DNA of 64,000 bases from Streptomyces hokutonensis (GTDB lineage Bacteria > Actinomycetota > Actinomycetes > Streptomycetales > Streptomycetaceae), in the NCBI RefSeq assembly GCF_000376565.1, contig NZ_BARG01000058.1:1-64000 (forward strand), in the 5' to 3' direction. Of this stretch, positions 56,864 to 64,000 are shown in pieces (position 1 is the stretch's first letter; every line of letters begins with the position of its first letter). A model generated the notes under the pieces. That model was not told where the DNA came from, searched no databases, and saw only the letters and a list, made by a program, of their open reading frames with translations. Position numbers and translations under genes: made by a program.

Positions 56864-57151
56864 TCAGCCGAAGACGTACTTCGCGGCGTGATTCAGTCCG
56901 TAGTCAATCACGGTCACCAGACCGATCATGATGACGACGAAGACGATCACGACGGTCGTGTACGTCGTCAGCTGGTTGCGCGTCGGCCAGACGACCTTGC
57001 GGAGCTCCGCGACGATCTGGCGATAGAAGATGCCGAGTCGCTTCAGCGGGCCCTTCTTGGCGCGCTTACCGCCCTTGCGGGCCTTCTTCTTGGACTCCGA
57101 CACCTCGTCCTGGGCATCAGGCATGTCGATGGAGCCCACGGCGTCCGCCAT
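56864..57151 (-). CDS. secE: Preprotein translocase subunit SecE
   Basis: SecE (95 aa) clamps SecY. It has an acidic/basic N-terminal tail, the amphipathic helix IFYRQIVAELRKVVWPTRNQ (the SecE signature) and a single C-terminal membrane helix (TTVVIVFVVIMIGLVTVIDY). It is the first protein gene after tRNA-Trp, with nusG downstream. Confidence 0.97.
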   Translation of the reverse strand: MADAVGSIDMPDAQDEVSESKKKARKGGKRAKKGPLKRLGIFYRQIVAELRKVVWPTRNQLTTYTTVVIVFVVIMIGLVTVIDYGLNHAAKYVFG

Positions 57152-57264
57152 TCATCCTCACCTGTTCCCGGGTCGTGGCCGTGCCGCGCCCGGTCTGAGC
57201 CGCACGGCGGTGCATTGCTGTACGTACATGCGCTGCGCACACATCCTGGTGAAGGTGTGTGTAG

Positions 57265-57337
57265 CAGGGCCGGAGGGACTTGAACCCCCAACCGCCGGTT
57301 TTGGAGACCGGTGCTCTACCAATTGAGCTACGACCCT
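57265..57337 (-). tRNA. tRNA-Trp (anticodon CCA)
   Basis: The 73-nt minus-strand sequence folds as a tRNA: acceptor AGGGTCG/CGGCCCT (one G-U pair), D arm GCTCAATTGGTAGAGC, anticodon arm CCGGT-CTCCAAA-ACCGG with CCA at the anticodon, and T arm GGGGGTTCAAGTCCCTC. The discriminator base is G, and the 3-prime CCA is not encoded. Trp tRNA next to secE-nusG is conserved in Streptomyces. Confidence 0.97.
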
Positions 57338-57596
57338 TTGTGACATCCCCAACGTACCGCATCCACCCGGGTGCTCGGTGTGCACCAAGTAGGGCGCGGC
57401 TGCTGAAGGCCAACGAGGTAGGAGTGTACGTGCTCCTGAGGCGGTCGTCGAACAGAAAGTGCCTGTACGGGGATTGCCGACGGAAGATCGCCCAGGCCGG
57501 GGCGGGAATCCGGACGGTTGTTCAGTGGCCGCCCGATCATGTTCAGTCCGTGAAACCGGTGTGCCGGGCGGGTTTCGGGTCTGAAACGATGGGCCC

Positions 57597-58823
57597 ATGA
57601 GCGCCTCAACCCCTCCCACCGAGCGCCGGGTCTCCGCCCGAGTCGGCGCGATCTCCGAGTCCGCCACCCTCGCCGTGGACGCCAAGGCCAAGGCCCTCAA
57701 GGCCGCCGGGCGTCCGGTGATCGGCTTCGGCGCGGGTGAACCGGACTTCCCGACTCCGGACTACGTCGTCCAGGCCGCCGTCGAGGCCTGCTCGAACCCC
57801 AAGTACCACCGCTACACCCCGGCCGGCGGTCTGCCGGAGCTGAAGGCCGCGATCGCCGCGAAGACGCTGCGCGACTCGGGCTACGAGGTGGACGCCTCGC
57901 AGATCCTGGTCACCAACGGCGGCAAGCAGGCCATCTACGAGGCCTTCGCCGCGATCCTCGACCCGGGCGACGAGGTCATCGTCCCGGCGCCGTACTGGAC
58001 GACGTACCCGGAGTCGATCCGCCTCGCGGGCGGTGTCCCCGTGGATGTCGTCGCCGACGAGACGACCGGATACCGCGTCACCGTCGAGCAGTTGGAGGCG
58101 GCCCGCACCGAGCACACCAAGGTCGTCCTCTTCGTCTCGCCCTCGAACCCGACCGGCGCCGTCTACAGCGAGGCCGAGGCCGAGGCGATCGGCCGCTGGG
58201 CCGTCGAGCACGGCCTGTGGGTCATGACGGACGAGATCTACGAGCACCTGGTCTACGGGGACGCGAAGTTCACCTCGCTGCCCGCGATCCTCCCGGAGCT
58301 GCGCGACAAGTGCATCGTGGTCAACGGTGTCGCCAAGACGTACGCCATGACCGGCTGGCGGGTGGGCTGGATCGTCGGCCCGAAGGACGTCGTCAAGGCC
58401 GCGACCAACCTCCAGTCGCACGCCACGTCGAACGTCTCGAACGTCGCCCAGGTCGCCGCGCTGGCCGCCGTCTCCGGTGACCTGAAGGCCGTGGCGGAGA
58501 TGCGCGAGGCCTTCGACCGCCGCCGCAGGACCATCGTGCGGATGCTGAACGAGATCGACGGCGTGCTCTGCCCGGAGCCCGAGGGCGCGTTCTACGCCTA
58601 CCCGTCCGTCAAGGCCCTGCTCGGCAAGGAGATCCGGGGCAAGCGCCCCCAGGACTCGGTCGAGCTGGCCGCGCTGATCCTGGAGGAGGCCGAGGTCGCG
58701 GTCGTCCCGGGCGAGGCCTTCGGGACCCCCGGCTATCTGCGGCTGTCGTACGCCCTGGGTGACGAGGATCTCGTCGAGGGCGTCAGCCGCATCCAGAAGC
58801 TGCTCTCCGAGGCCACGGACTGA
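57597..58823 (+). CDS. Aspartate/aromatic aminotransferase, class I/II, PLP-dependent
   Basis: The 408-residue fold-type I aminotransferase has IGFGAGEPDFPTPDYV, YTPAGGLPELKAAIA, FVSPSNPTGAVYSEAEAEAI (conserved Asn for PLP), DEIYEHLVYG (conserved Asp and Tyr) and NGVAKTYAMTGWRVGWIVG with the Schiff-base Lys. The closest named group is aspartate aminotransferase AspC/AspB; aromatic substrates cannot be excluded. It is the first gene of a plus-strand pair with the deaminase. The gap 57338-57596 before it shows no gene. Confidence 0.93.
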   Translation: MSASTPPTERRVSARVGAISESATLAVDAKAKALKAAGRPVIGFGAGEPDFPTPDYVVQAAVEACSNPKYHRYTPAGGLPELKAAIAAKTLRDSGYEVDASQILVTNGGKQAIYEAFAAILDPGDEVIVPAPYWTTYPESIRLAGGVPVDVVADETTGYRVTVEQLEAARTEHTKVVLFVSPSNPTGAVYSEAEAEAIGRWAVEHGLWVMTDEIYEHLVYGDAKFTSLPAILPELRDKCIVVNGVAKTYAMTGWRVGWIVGPKDVVKAATNLQSHATSNVSNVAQVAALAAVSGDLKAVAEMREAFDRRRRTIVRMLNEIDGVLCPEPEGAFYAYPSVKALLGKEIRGKRPQDSVELAALILEEAEVAVVPGEAFGTPGYLRLSYALGDEDLVEGVSRIQKLLSEATD

Positions 58824-58952
58824 GTTTTCGTAGCTCCACGCGCGCGTGCGGGCCGTTTCCCTCCGGGGAGGCGGCCCGCTGCTGTGTGCGAGCAAGACCA
58901 CGATCGGGGAAAGCGGTACCGGGACGACGGGAACGTACGGCAGGATTCCCGG

Positions 58953-59993
58953 ATGGAGCGTGTACGTGATGTCTCTGAACTGCCGAAAGCCCATCTGCAC
59001 CTGCACTTCACCGGGTCGATGCGGCCGACCACCGTGCTGGAGCTGGCCGACAAGTACGGCGTACGACTGCCGGACGCCCTGACCGAGGCGCTGACCAGCG
59101 GGGAGCCGCCGAAGCTGCGGGCCACGGACGAGCGGGGCTGGTTCCGTTTCCAGCGGCTGTACGACGCCGCGCGGTCGTGCCTGCGGGAACCCGAGGACAT
59201 CCAGCGGCTGGTGCGCGAGGCCGCCGAGGAGGACGTCAGGGACGGCTCGGGCTGGCTGGAGATCCAGGTGGACCCGACGTCGTACGCGCCGCGCCTGGGC
59301 GGGCTGATCCCGGCGCTGGAGGTCATCCTGGACGCGGTGGAGACGACCTCCCGCGAGACCGGGCTCGGGATGCGGGTGCTGGTCGCCGCGAACCGGATGA
59401 AGCACCCGCTGGACGCGCGCACGCTGGCCCGGCTGGCGGTGCGGTACGCGGACCATGGTGTGGTCGGTTTCGGCCTCTCGAACGACGAACGCCGGGGTAT
59501 GGCACGGGACTTCGACCGGGCCTTCGCGATCGCCCAGGAGGGCGGCCTGCTGTCGGCGCCGCACGGCGGCGAACTGGCGGGCCCGGCCTCGGTGCGCGAC
59601 TGCCTGGACGATCTGCACGCGACCCGGATCGGCCACGGCGTGCGCGCGGCGGAGGACCCGCGGCTGCTGAAGCGCCTCGCCGACCGGGGCATCACCTGTG
59701 AGGTGTGCCCCGCCTCGAACGTGGCGCTGGGCGTCTACGAGAAGCACGAGGACGTGCCCCTGCGGACCCTCTTCGAGGCCGGCGTACCCCTGGCACTCGG
59801 CGCCGACGACCCGCTCCTGTTCGGCTCCCGGCTGGCGGCCCAGTACGAGATCGCCCGCCGCCACCACGCCTTCTCGGACCGCGAACTGGCCGAACTGGCC
59901 CGGCAGTCGGTACGGGGTTCGGCGGCCCCGGAGGACATGAAGACCAAACTCCTGTCGGGCATCGACGACTGGCTCAGCGCCCCGGTCGCTTGA
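58953..59993 (+). CDS. Adenosine deaminase family protein
   Basis: The 346-residue protein is probably a zinc-dependent purine nucleoside deaminase. It has the N-terminal metal motif LPKAHLHLHFTGSMRP (HxH), FGLSNDERRG with the catalytic Glu, ATRIGHGVRAAEDP with the conserved His, EVCPASNVALGV, and ALGADDPLLFGS with the metal-site Asp. I chose the ATG just before SELPKAHLHLHF; longer frames upstream lack similarity. Its last 20 bases overlap the convergent gene at 59974. Confidence 0.92.
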   Translation: MERVRDVSELPKAHLHLHFTGSMRPTTVLELADKYGVRLPDALTEALTSGEPPKLRATDERGWFRFQRLYDAARSCLREPEDIQRLVREAAEEDVRDGSGWLEIQVDPTSYAPRLGGLIPALEVILDAVETTSRETGLGMRVLVAANRMKHPLDARTLARLAVRYADHGVVGFGLSNDERRGMARDFDRAFAIAQEGGLLSAPHGGELAGPASVRDCLDDLHATRIGHGVRAAEDPRLLKRLADRGITCEVCPASNVALGVYEKHEDVPLRTLFEAGVPLALGADDPLLFGSRLAAQYEIARRHHAFSDRELAELARQSVRGSAAPEDMKTKLLSGIDDWLSAPVA

Positions 59994-60639
59994 AGTGGGC
60001 GTAGGGCGGATACGGCTTGAAACAGATCAGGACCTCGGGAGGGTGCCCGCCGCCGCGCGTGGGCTCCAGCTCGTACTGCAGACCGGCCATGAACGCCGAC
60101 TGTCCCTTGACGACCCGCTCGTGCCGCGGTCCCCAGCCGGCCGCGTAGGCGAAGGCGGTGGCCGCGTAGGAGAACGCCTCACGGCCGCCGATGAGGAAGT
60201 ACGTCCGCGCGTGCGTGGTGTGCCGCAACAGACCGCGGTCGTACGGCCGCTCCAGCCACGCGCGCGCGTGGCGCTCGGTCCGGGCCTCGTCCGTACGGAC
60301 GGTGAGCGGTGTGCCGCGCCCCAGCCGCCGCCTCAGTTCGGGCCACTTGGAGGGCCGCAGCCCCGCCTCCGGGTGCGCCAGCACCAGATCGACGAGCTCC
60401 CCGCACCCCTCGTCGGGCGGCACGCAGTCCCGCAGCGGAACGTGCACGACGGTGTGCCGCGAGCAGGCGGCGAACGAGAACAGTCCCGCGAGCCGGCTCA
60501 GCCCGTCGTGGTCCCCCATGAGCATCCCGATCGGCGCCGGCTCGCGCAGTGAGGTGTGGCGCAGCGGTTGCCCGGGCTGGACGACACGGTGTTCGTGCGG
60601 GCCGGTCCTGGGCCTGAACTGGCGGAGTCTCAGCTCCAT
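59974..60639 (-). CDS. Conserved hypothetical protein
   Basis: The 221-residue product reads MELRLRQFRPRTGPHEHRVV at the start and contains GMLMGDHDGLSRLAGLFSFA, a Cys-rich-free globular middle, and THARTYFLIGGREAFSYAAT. It has no signal peptide or membrane helix, and I recognise no family. The ATG was chosen over one seven codons upstream. It overlaps the adenosine deaminase gene end-to-end by 20 bases. Confidence 0.65.
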   Translation of the reverse strand: MELRLRQFRPRTGPHEHRVVQPGQPLRHTSLREPAPIGMLMGDHDGLSRLAGLFSFAACSRHTVVHVPLRDCVPPDEGCGELVDLVLAHPEAGLRPSKWPELRRRLGRGTPLTVRTDEARTERHARAWLERPYDRGLLRHTTHARTYFLIGGREAFSYAATAFAYAAGWGPRHERVVKGQSAFMAGLQYELEPTRGGGHPPEVLICFKPYPPYAHFKRPGR

Positions 60640-60663
60640 TCGGGGTGCCTCATACGGCAAGGA

Positions 60664-61284
60664 TCACGGCCCGGAGGGGTCCTCGGCAACGGAGATTCCG
60701 CCCAGCAGCGTCCTGGCGATGCGTGGCGCGAACTCGTCCACGGGCGGGCGTACGCCGGTCTGCGTCGCCTCGTAGGCGAACACGCGCTGTGCGCAGGCGC
60801 CGAGGAGGAGGGACGCGGCGGCGAAGGTGTCGACGTCACGGCGGACGCGGCCGGCGGCCTGTTCGGCGCGGAAATAGGCGTCCAGGCCCTCGATCGGCTT
60901 GTGGGGGCCGGAGCCGAGCTGTCGCAGCGCGTCGTCGTGACGTCGCTTGAGCTGGGTCTCGGCGTACAGGGAGGCCGCGATCGGGAAGCTCTGCTCGTAG
61001 AAGAGCGCCGCCTGGCGGGCGATCTCGGTGAGGTTGTCCTCCAGGGAGTGCTGTCCGGGCTCGGCGGCGAGGCTCTGCAGCAGCGGGGTCAACTGGGGCA
61101 GCCGTTCCGCGAGGACGCGGATGAACAGCTCCTCCTTGCTGGCGAAGTACTTGTAGAGCGCGGCCTCGGAGCAGCCGGCGGCCTTCGCGATCTCCTTGGT
61201 GGTCGCCCGAGCCAGCCCGACGGTGAGCATCAGCTCGTGGGCGGCGTCGAGAATGCGGACCCGCGCGGGCTTCGAGGATTCCAT
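60664..61284 (-). CDS. TetR-family transcriptional repressor
   Basis: The 206-residue protein has the N-terminal TetR helix-turn-helix (RILDAAHELMLTVGLARATT, KEIAKAAGCSEAALYKYFAS, residues 10-50) and a helical ligand domain. It is divergent from the NAD(P)-binding gene at 61389, and two palindromes between them fit TetR operators, so it probably represses itself and that gene. The inducer is unknown. Confidence 0.95.
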   Translation of the reverse strand: MESSKPARVRILDAAHELMLTVGLARATTKEIAKAAGCSEAALYKYFASKEELFIRVLAERLPQLTPLLQSLAAEPGQHSLEDNLTEIARQAALFYEQSFPIAASLYAETQLKRRHDDALRQLGSGPHKPIEGLDAYFRAEQAAGRVRRDVDTFAAASLLLGACAQRVFAYEATQTGVRPPVDEFAPRIARTLLGGISVAEDPSGP

Positions 61285-61312
61285 GACCGGTCCGTTCGGG
61301 CTTGACGAGTGG

Positions 61313-61361
61313 GTGAGTACTTACTCACTCTAGAGGGAGGTAGAGGTGAGTAAACGCTCAC
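61313..61361. promoter_or_regulatory. Paired TetR-type operators
   Basis: GTGAGTACTTACTCAC (61313-61328) is a palindrome with 7-bp arms, and GTGAGTAAACGCTCAC (61346-61361) repeats the GTGAGT-CTCAC pattern 33 bp away. Both lie in the 104-bp space between the divergent TetR gene and its neighbour, where they can control both promoters. Confidence 0.75.
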
Positions 61362-61388
61362 CCACCCCGTGAGGCTGAGGAGCAGGCC

Positions 61389-62021
61389 ATGAAGCTCACC
61401 GTTTTCGGTGCCACGGGAGGCATCGGTCAGGAGATCGTCCGCCAGGCGCTGGCCTCGGGTCACCAGGTCACGGCGGTCGTACGCGACCCGGCCGGGCTGA
61501 CCGTGCGAGGCAAGGGTCTGGAGGTGTTCCGCGCGGACCTCACCGACCCGGAGGCGCTGCGCCCCGCGGTCGCGGGCCGGGACGCGGTCCTCTCCGGGCT
61601 CGGCGCCCGCAGCCGCAAGGACGCCGGGGTCGCGACCCGGCTCACCCGTACGGTTCTGGCCGCCATGGAGGCGGAGGGGACGCGCCGGCTGCTGGTGGTG
61701 AGCGCCGGTCCGGTCGGCCCCGAACCGGCGGGCGCGGGTCTCCTCGACCGCACCGCGCTCGGGCTGATCTCGGCGCTCCTGAAGGACGTGTACGCCGATC
61801 TGCGGGAGATGGAGGCGGAGTTGGCCCGCAGCGCGACCGACTGGACCTCGATCCGGCCACCACGCCTGCAGAACAAGCCGGTGACCGGCACGTACCGCAC
61901 GGTCGTGGGCGGCTTCCCGGACAAGGGCCGGTTCATCGCCCGCGCGGACGTGGCCCACGCGATGCTGGCGATGACCGACGACCCGGGGACGGTGAAGCAG
62001 GGGGTGGGGATCGCCTACTAG
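61389..62021 (+). CDS. NAD(P)-binding (NmrA/SDR-like) protein
   Basis: The 210-residue Rossmann-fold protein starts MKLTVFGATGGIGQEIVRQA with the GxxGxxG nucleotide motif at residues 7-12, then VTAVVRDP and VLSGLGARS. It lacks the Tyr-x3-Lys pair of classic short-chain dehydrogenases and is closest to NAD(P)H-binding NmrA-like or NAD-dependent epimerase proteins. It is likely under control of the divergent TetR protein. Confidence 0.9.
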   Translation: MKLTVFGATGGIGQEIVRQALASGHQVTAVVRDPAGLTVRGKGLEVFRADLTDPEALRPAVAGRDAVLSGLGARSRKDAGVATRLTRTVLAAMEAEGTRRLLVVSAGPVGPEPAGAGLLDRTALGLISALLKDVYADLREMEAELARSATDWTSIRPPRLQNKPVTGTYRTVVGGFPDKGRFIARADVAHAMLAMTDDPGTVKQGVGIAY

Positions 62022-62031
62022 TCGTCGGGGC

Positions 62032-63093
62032 TCAGCCGTCGAGGCTGACGCCGACCGTCACCGGCTCGTTGACGAGGGTGATCCCGAAGGTGTCGTGGAC
62101 GCCTGCGACGACCTCGCGGGCCAGGGCGAGCAGGTCGGCGGTGGTCGCCTCACCGCGGTTGGTGAGGGCGAGGGTGTGCTTGGTGGAGATGCGGGCGGGA
62201 CCGCTGCCGTAGCCCTTGGTGAAGCCCGCCTTGTCGATCAGCCAGGCGGCGGAGGTCTTGGTGTGTCCCTCCCCCGCCGGGTAGGCGGGCGGCTCCGCGC
62301 CCTCCCCGAGGTGCTCCCGCACGCGCGCGTGGAACGCGGTGAACTGCTCCTCGGTGAGGATCGGGTTGGTGAAGAAGGAACCGGCCGACCAGGTGTCGTG
62401 GTCCTCGGGGTCCAGGACCATGCCCTTGCCGGCGCGCAGCGCGAGGACGGTCTCGCGGGCCCGCGCGAGCGGCACCCGGTCGCCGGGCTCGACGCCGAGG
62501 ACACGGGCCGTCTCGGCGTACTTGACCGGCGCCGACAGCCCGTCCGCGTCCTCCAGCCGGAAGCGGACGCGCAGCACCACGTAGCGCTCGGGCTCGGCCT
62601 TGAAGCGGCTGTGGCGGTAAGAGAACGCGCACTCCTCATTGGTGAGGGTGACCGACTCCCGGGTGGTGCGGTCGTAGGCGACGACCTCGGTGATGGTGGC
62701 GGAGACCTCCTGGCCGTACGCCCCCACGTTCTGGATCGGGGTCGCGCCCGCCGAGCCGGGGATCCCGGCGAGGCACTCGATCCCGGCGAGCCCGGCCTCC
62801 ACGGTGCGGGCGACGGCGTCGGTCCACACCTCGCCGGCCGCCAGCTCCAGCCGTGTGCCGTCGAGCACGAAGCCGCGCGTGGCGATGCGCAGGGCGGTGC
62901 CCTCGAACCCCTTGTCCCCGATGACGAGGTTGGACCCGCCCCCGATGACGAGCAACGGCGTCCCGGTGTCGTCGGCCGCGCGGACGGCGTCGATCACCTC
63001 GGCGTCGGTGCCGGCGGTGATCAGACGGGTCGCGGGACCGCCCAGCCGGAAGGTGGTCAGCGGGGCGAGGGGAGCGTCGTGGAGTTCCTGCAC
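62032..63093 (-). CDS. murB: UDP-N-acetylmuramate dehydrogenase
   Basis: MurB reduces UDP-GlcNAc-enolpyruvate to UDP-MurNAc in peptidoglycan synthesis, using FAD and NADPH. The 353-residue protein has LTTFRLGGPATRL, the FAD-binding VIGGGSNLVIGDKGFEGTAL, CLAGIPGSAGATPIQNVGAY, and the C-terminal AGSFFTNPILTEEQF with the conserved catalytic Ser. I chose the GTG (VQELHDAPLAPLTTF); the open frame upstream runs into the large inverted repeat. The absence of some loops suggests type I MurB. Confidence 0.95.
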   Translation of the reverse strand: MQELHDAPLAPLTTFRLGGPATRLITAGTDAEVIDAVRAADDTGTPLLVIGGGSNLVIGDKGFEGTALRIATRGFVLDGTRLELAAGEVWTDAVARTVEAGLAGIECLAGIPGSAGATPIQNVGAYGQEVSATITEVVAYDRTTRESVTLTNEECAFSYRHSRFKAEPERYVVLRVRFRLEDADGLSAPVKYAETARVLGVEPGDRVPLARARETVLALRAGKGMVLDPEDHDTWSAGSFFTNPILTEEQFTAFHARVREHLGEGAEPPAYPAGEGHTKTSAAWLIDKAGFTKGYGSGPARISTKHTLALTNRGEATTADLLALAREVVAGVHDTFGITLVNEPVTVGVSLDG

Positions 63094-63146
63094 GGGGCCA
63101 AGAGTACGAGACGGGACCGACAACGCCGGGCGCGGTGGGGTGGCGC

Positions 63147-63198
63147 GCACGCGCGTGTGGGGCCCCACCAGAGTTGGTGGGGCCCCACACGCGCGTGC
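63147..63198. terminator. 24-bp perfect inverted repeat between the MFS gene and murB
   Basis: GCACGCGCGTGTGGGGCCCC and four further bases pair exactly with the right arm, with a loop of GAGT. It lies 13 bases after the MFS stop codon in the direction of that gene's transcription, so it is most simply a terminator. The arms also contain smaller palindromes (CACGCGCGTG, GTGGGGCCCCAC). Confidence 0.8.
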
Positions 63199-63211
63199 CG
63201 GTTGTTCGTTC

Positions 63212-64000
63212 TCAGCGGCCGGCCGACTCCATGACCGACTCGGACTCGGCGCTGTCGGCCGACTCGGCCACCTTCACGAGCTCCGCCGCGCGGCGCCTCG
63301 TCGGGATCAGCAGGGTCGCGATCCCGGCGAGGGCGACCACGCCCGAGCCGGTGACCAGCGCGGGCTTCAGTCCGTCGACGAAGCTCTGGCCGGTCTCGTA
63401 GCCGCCCTGCGCCGAGAAGATCGACGCCATGATCGCGATACCGAGGGCGCCGCCCACCTCCCGGAGCGCGTTGTTGGCGCCGGAGGCGATGCCCTGTTCC
63501 GAGGGGCGGACGCTGGACATGACCAGGTTGGCGGCCGGTGCGAAGTACAGGGCCATGCCGATCCCGCTGAGGATCAGACCGGGCAGCTGGGCGGCGTAGG
63601 AGACGTCGGTGGTGACGACGTACGCCATGTAGCCGAGCCCTGCGGCCTGGAGGAAGAGGCCGGCGGCGACGACCGGGCGGCCGCCGATGCGGTCGGACAG
63701 GATGCCGGCGACGGGTGCGACCAGCATCGGCATACCGGTCCAGGGCAGCATCCGCAGGCCCGCCTCGGTGGGCGAGTAGCCGAGGACGCCCTGCATGTAC
63801 TGGCTGAGCAGGAAGATCGACCCGAACATCCCGAGGAACATCAGCAGGCTCGCCGCGTTGATCCCGGAGAAGGCGCGGGAGCGGAACAGCCGCATCGGGA
63901 GCATGGGGTTCTTGGCGTTGACGCTGTAGAGGACGAAGCCGACCATCAGCGCGCCGCCCGCGAACAGTCCGGTGAGGACGAACGGGCTCGCCCACCCGTC
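63212..64000 (-). CDS. MFS transporter, DHA2-like, N-terminal part outside the window
   Basis: The visible 262 residues are the C-terminal half of a 14-helix-type major facilitator. There are helices such as LFAGGALMVGFVLYSVNAKN, then the DHA2-like PMLPMRLFRSRAFSGIN, a motif near DRIGGRPVVAAGLFLQAAGL, and IASGANNALREVGGALGIAI (motif C-like region). The frame is open to the window edge, so the start is missing. Such proteins usually export drugs or small metabolites. Confidence 0.9.
   Translation of the reverse strand, partial: DGWASPFVLTGLFAGGALMVGFVLYSVNAKNPMLPMRLFRSRAFSGINAASLLMFLGMFGSIFLLSQYMQGVLGYSPTEAGLRMLPWTGMPMLVAPVAGILSDRIGGRPVVAAGLFLQAAGLGYMAYVVTTDVSYAAQLPGLILSGIGMALYFAPAANLVMSSVRPSEQGIASGANNALREVGGALGIAIMASIFSAQGGYETGQSFVDGLKPALVTGSGVVALAGIATLLIPTRRRAAELVKVAESADSAESESVMESAGR

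Noticed and set aside
59177..60004. Plus-strand open frames inside and after the adenosine deaminase gene
   Set aside because: They are alternative frames of the deaminase gene without domains.

Overview
This window is chromosomal DNA from a Streptomyces-type actinomycete. The evidence is very high GC with third-position G/C bias, frequent GTG/TTG starts, ribosomal proteins matching Streptomyces in length and order (an alpha operon without rpsD, a 139-aa L23, a NusG with a long acidic N-terminus), DUF397/ATP-binding-protein relics, and secreted CAZymes. Most of the window is the large translation/transcription locus, read on the minus strand and interrupted by accessory segments.

Layout in plus coordinates. 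Positions 51-16349 hold the S10-spc-alpha cluster on the minus strand, transcribed rpsJ, rplC, rplD, rplW, rplB, rpsS, rplV, rpsC, rplP, rpmC, rpsQ, then rplN, rplX, rplE, rpsN, rpsH, rplF, rplR, rpsE, rpmD, rplO, then secY, adk, map, infA, rpmJ, rpsM, rpsK, rpoA, rplQ. Positions 16350-28930 are an accessory segment: a secreted family-9-type pectate lyase behind two LacI-type palindromes, relics of a DUF397/ATP-binding-protein pair, a helix-turn-helix gene overlapping a Uma2-like gene, a small membrane protein, a secreted S41 peptidase, a small secreted protein, and a minus-strand run of a GH115 glycosidase, two type VII/WXG100-like proteins and a lipoprotein. Positions 28933-33569 are the str operon (rpsL, rpsG, fusA, tuf) with a recognisable promoter.

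Positions 33656-43713 are the most interesting part. After a DUF1707 membrane protein and a Crp/Fnr regulator there is an 879-bp non-coding gap with roughly 200-bp tandem repeats, then a five-gene plus-strand operon: a class III nucleotidyl cyclase-like protein with intact catalytic residues, a HEAT-like protein with a degenerate P-loop, an SPFH/band 7-like protein with a very long repetitive and collagen-like tail, a PycTM (Pycsar effector)-like membrane protein, and an M48 membrane metalloprotease. The cyclase C-terminus and the N-terminal region of its neighbour carry a nearly identical 22-residue Gly/Val motif (21/22 residues, 65/66 bases). This is the layout known for amyloid-type signalling motifs that pair effectors with NLR-like proteins. 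I read the operon as a candidate cyclic-nucleotide and membrane-effector immune or stress system; this is inference.

Positions 43732-57337 return to core genes on the minus strand: tRNA-Trp, secE, nusG, rplK, rplA, a lipoprotein plus a decayed paralogue, rplJ, rplL, rpoB, rpoC, with clear terminators, an L10-leader attenuator and an rpoB promoter. Positions 57597-64000 carry an aminotransferase and an adenosine deaminase on the plus strand, a conserved hypothetical, a divergent TetR/NAD(P)-binding pair with operator palindromes, murB, and a partial MFS transporter running off the window end.

All functions are assigned by reading motifs and family resemblance; no database search was run.
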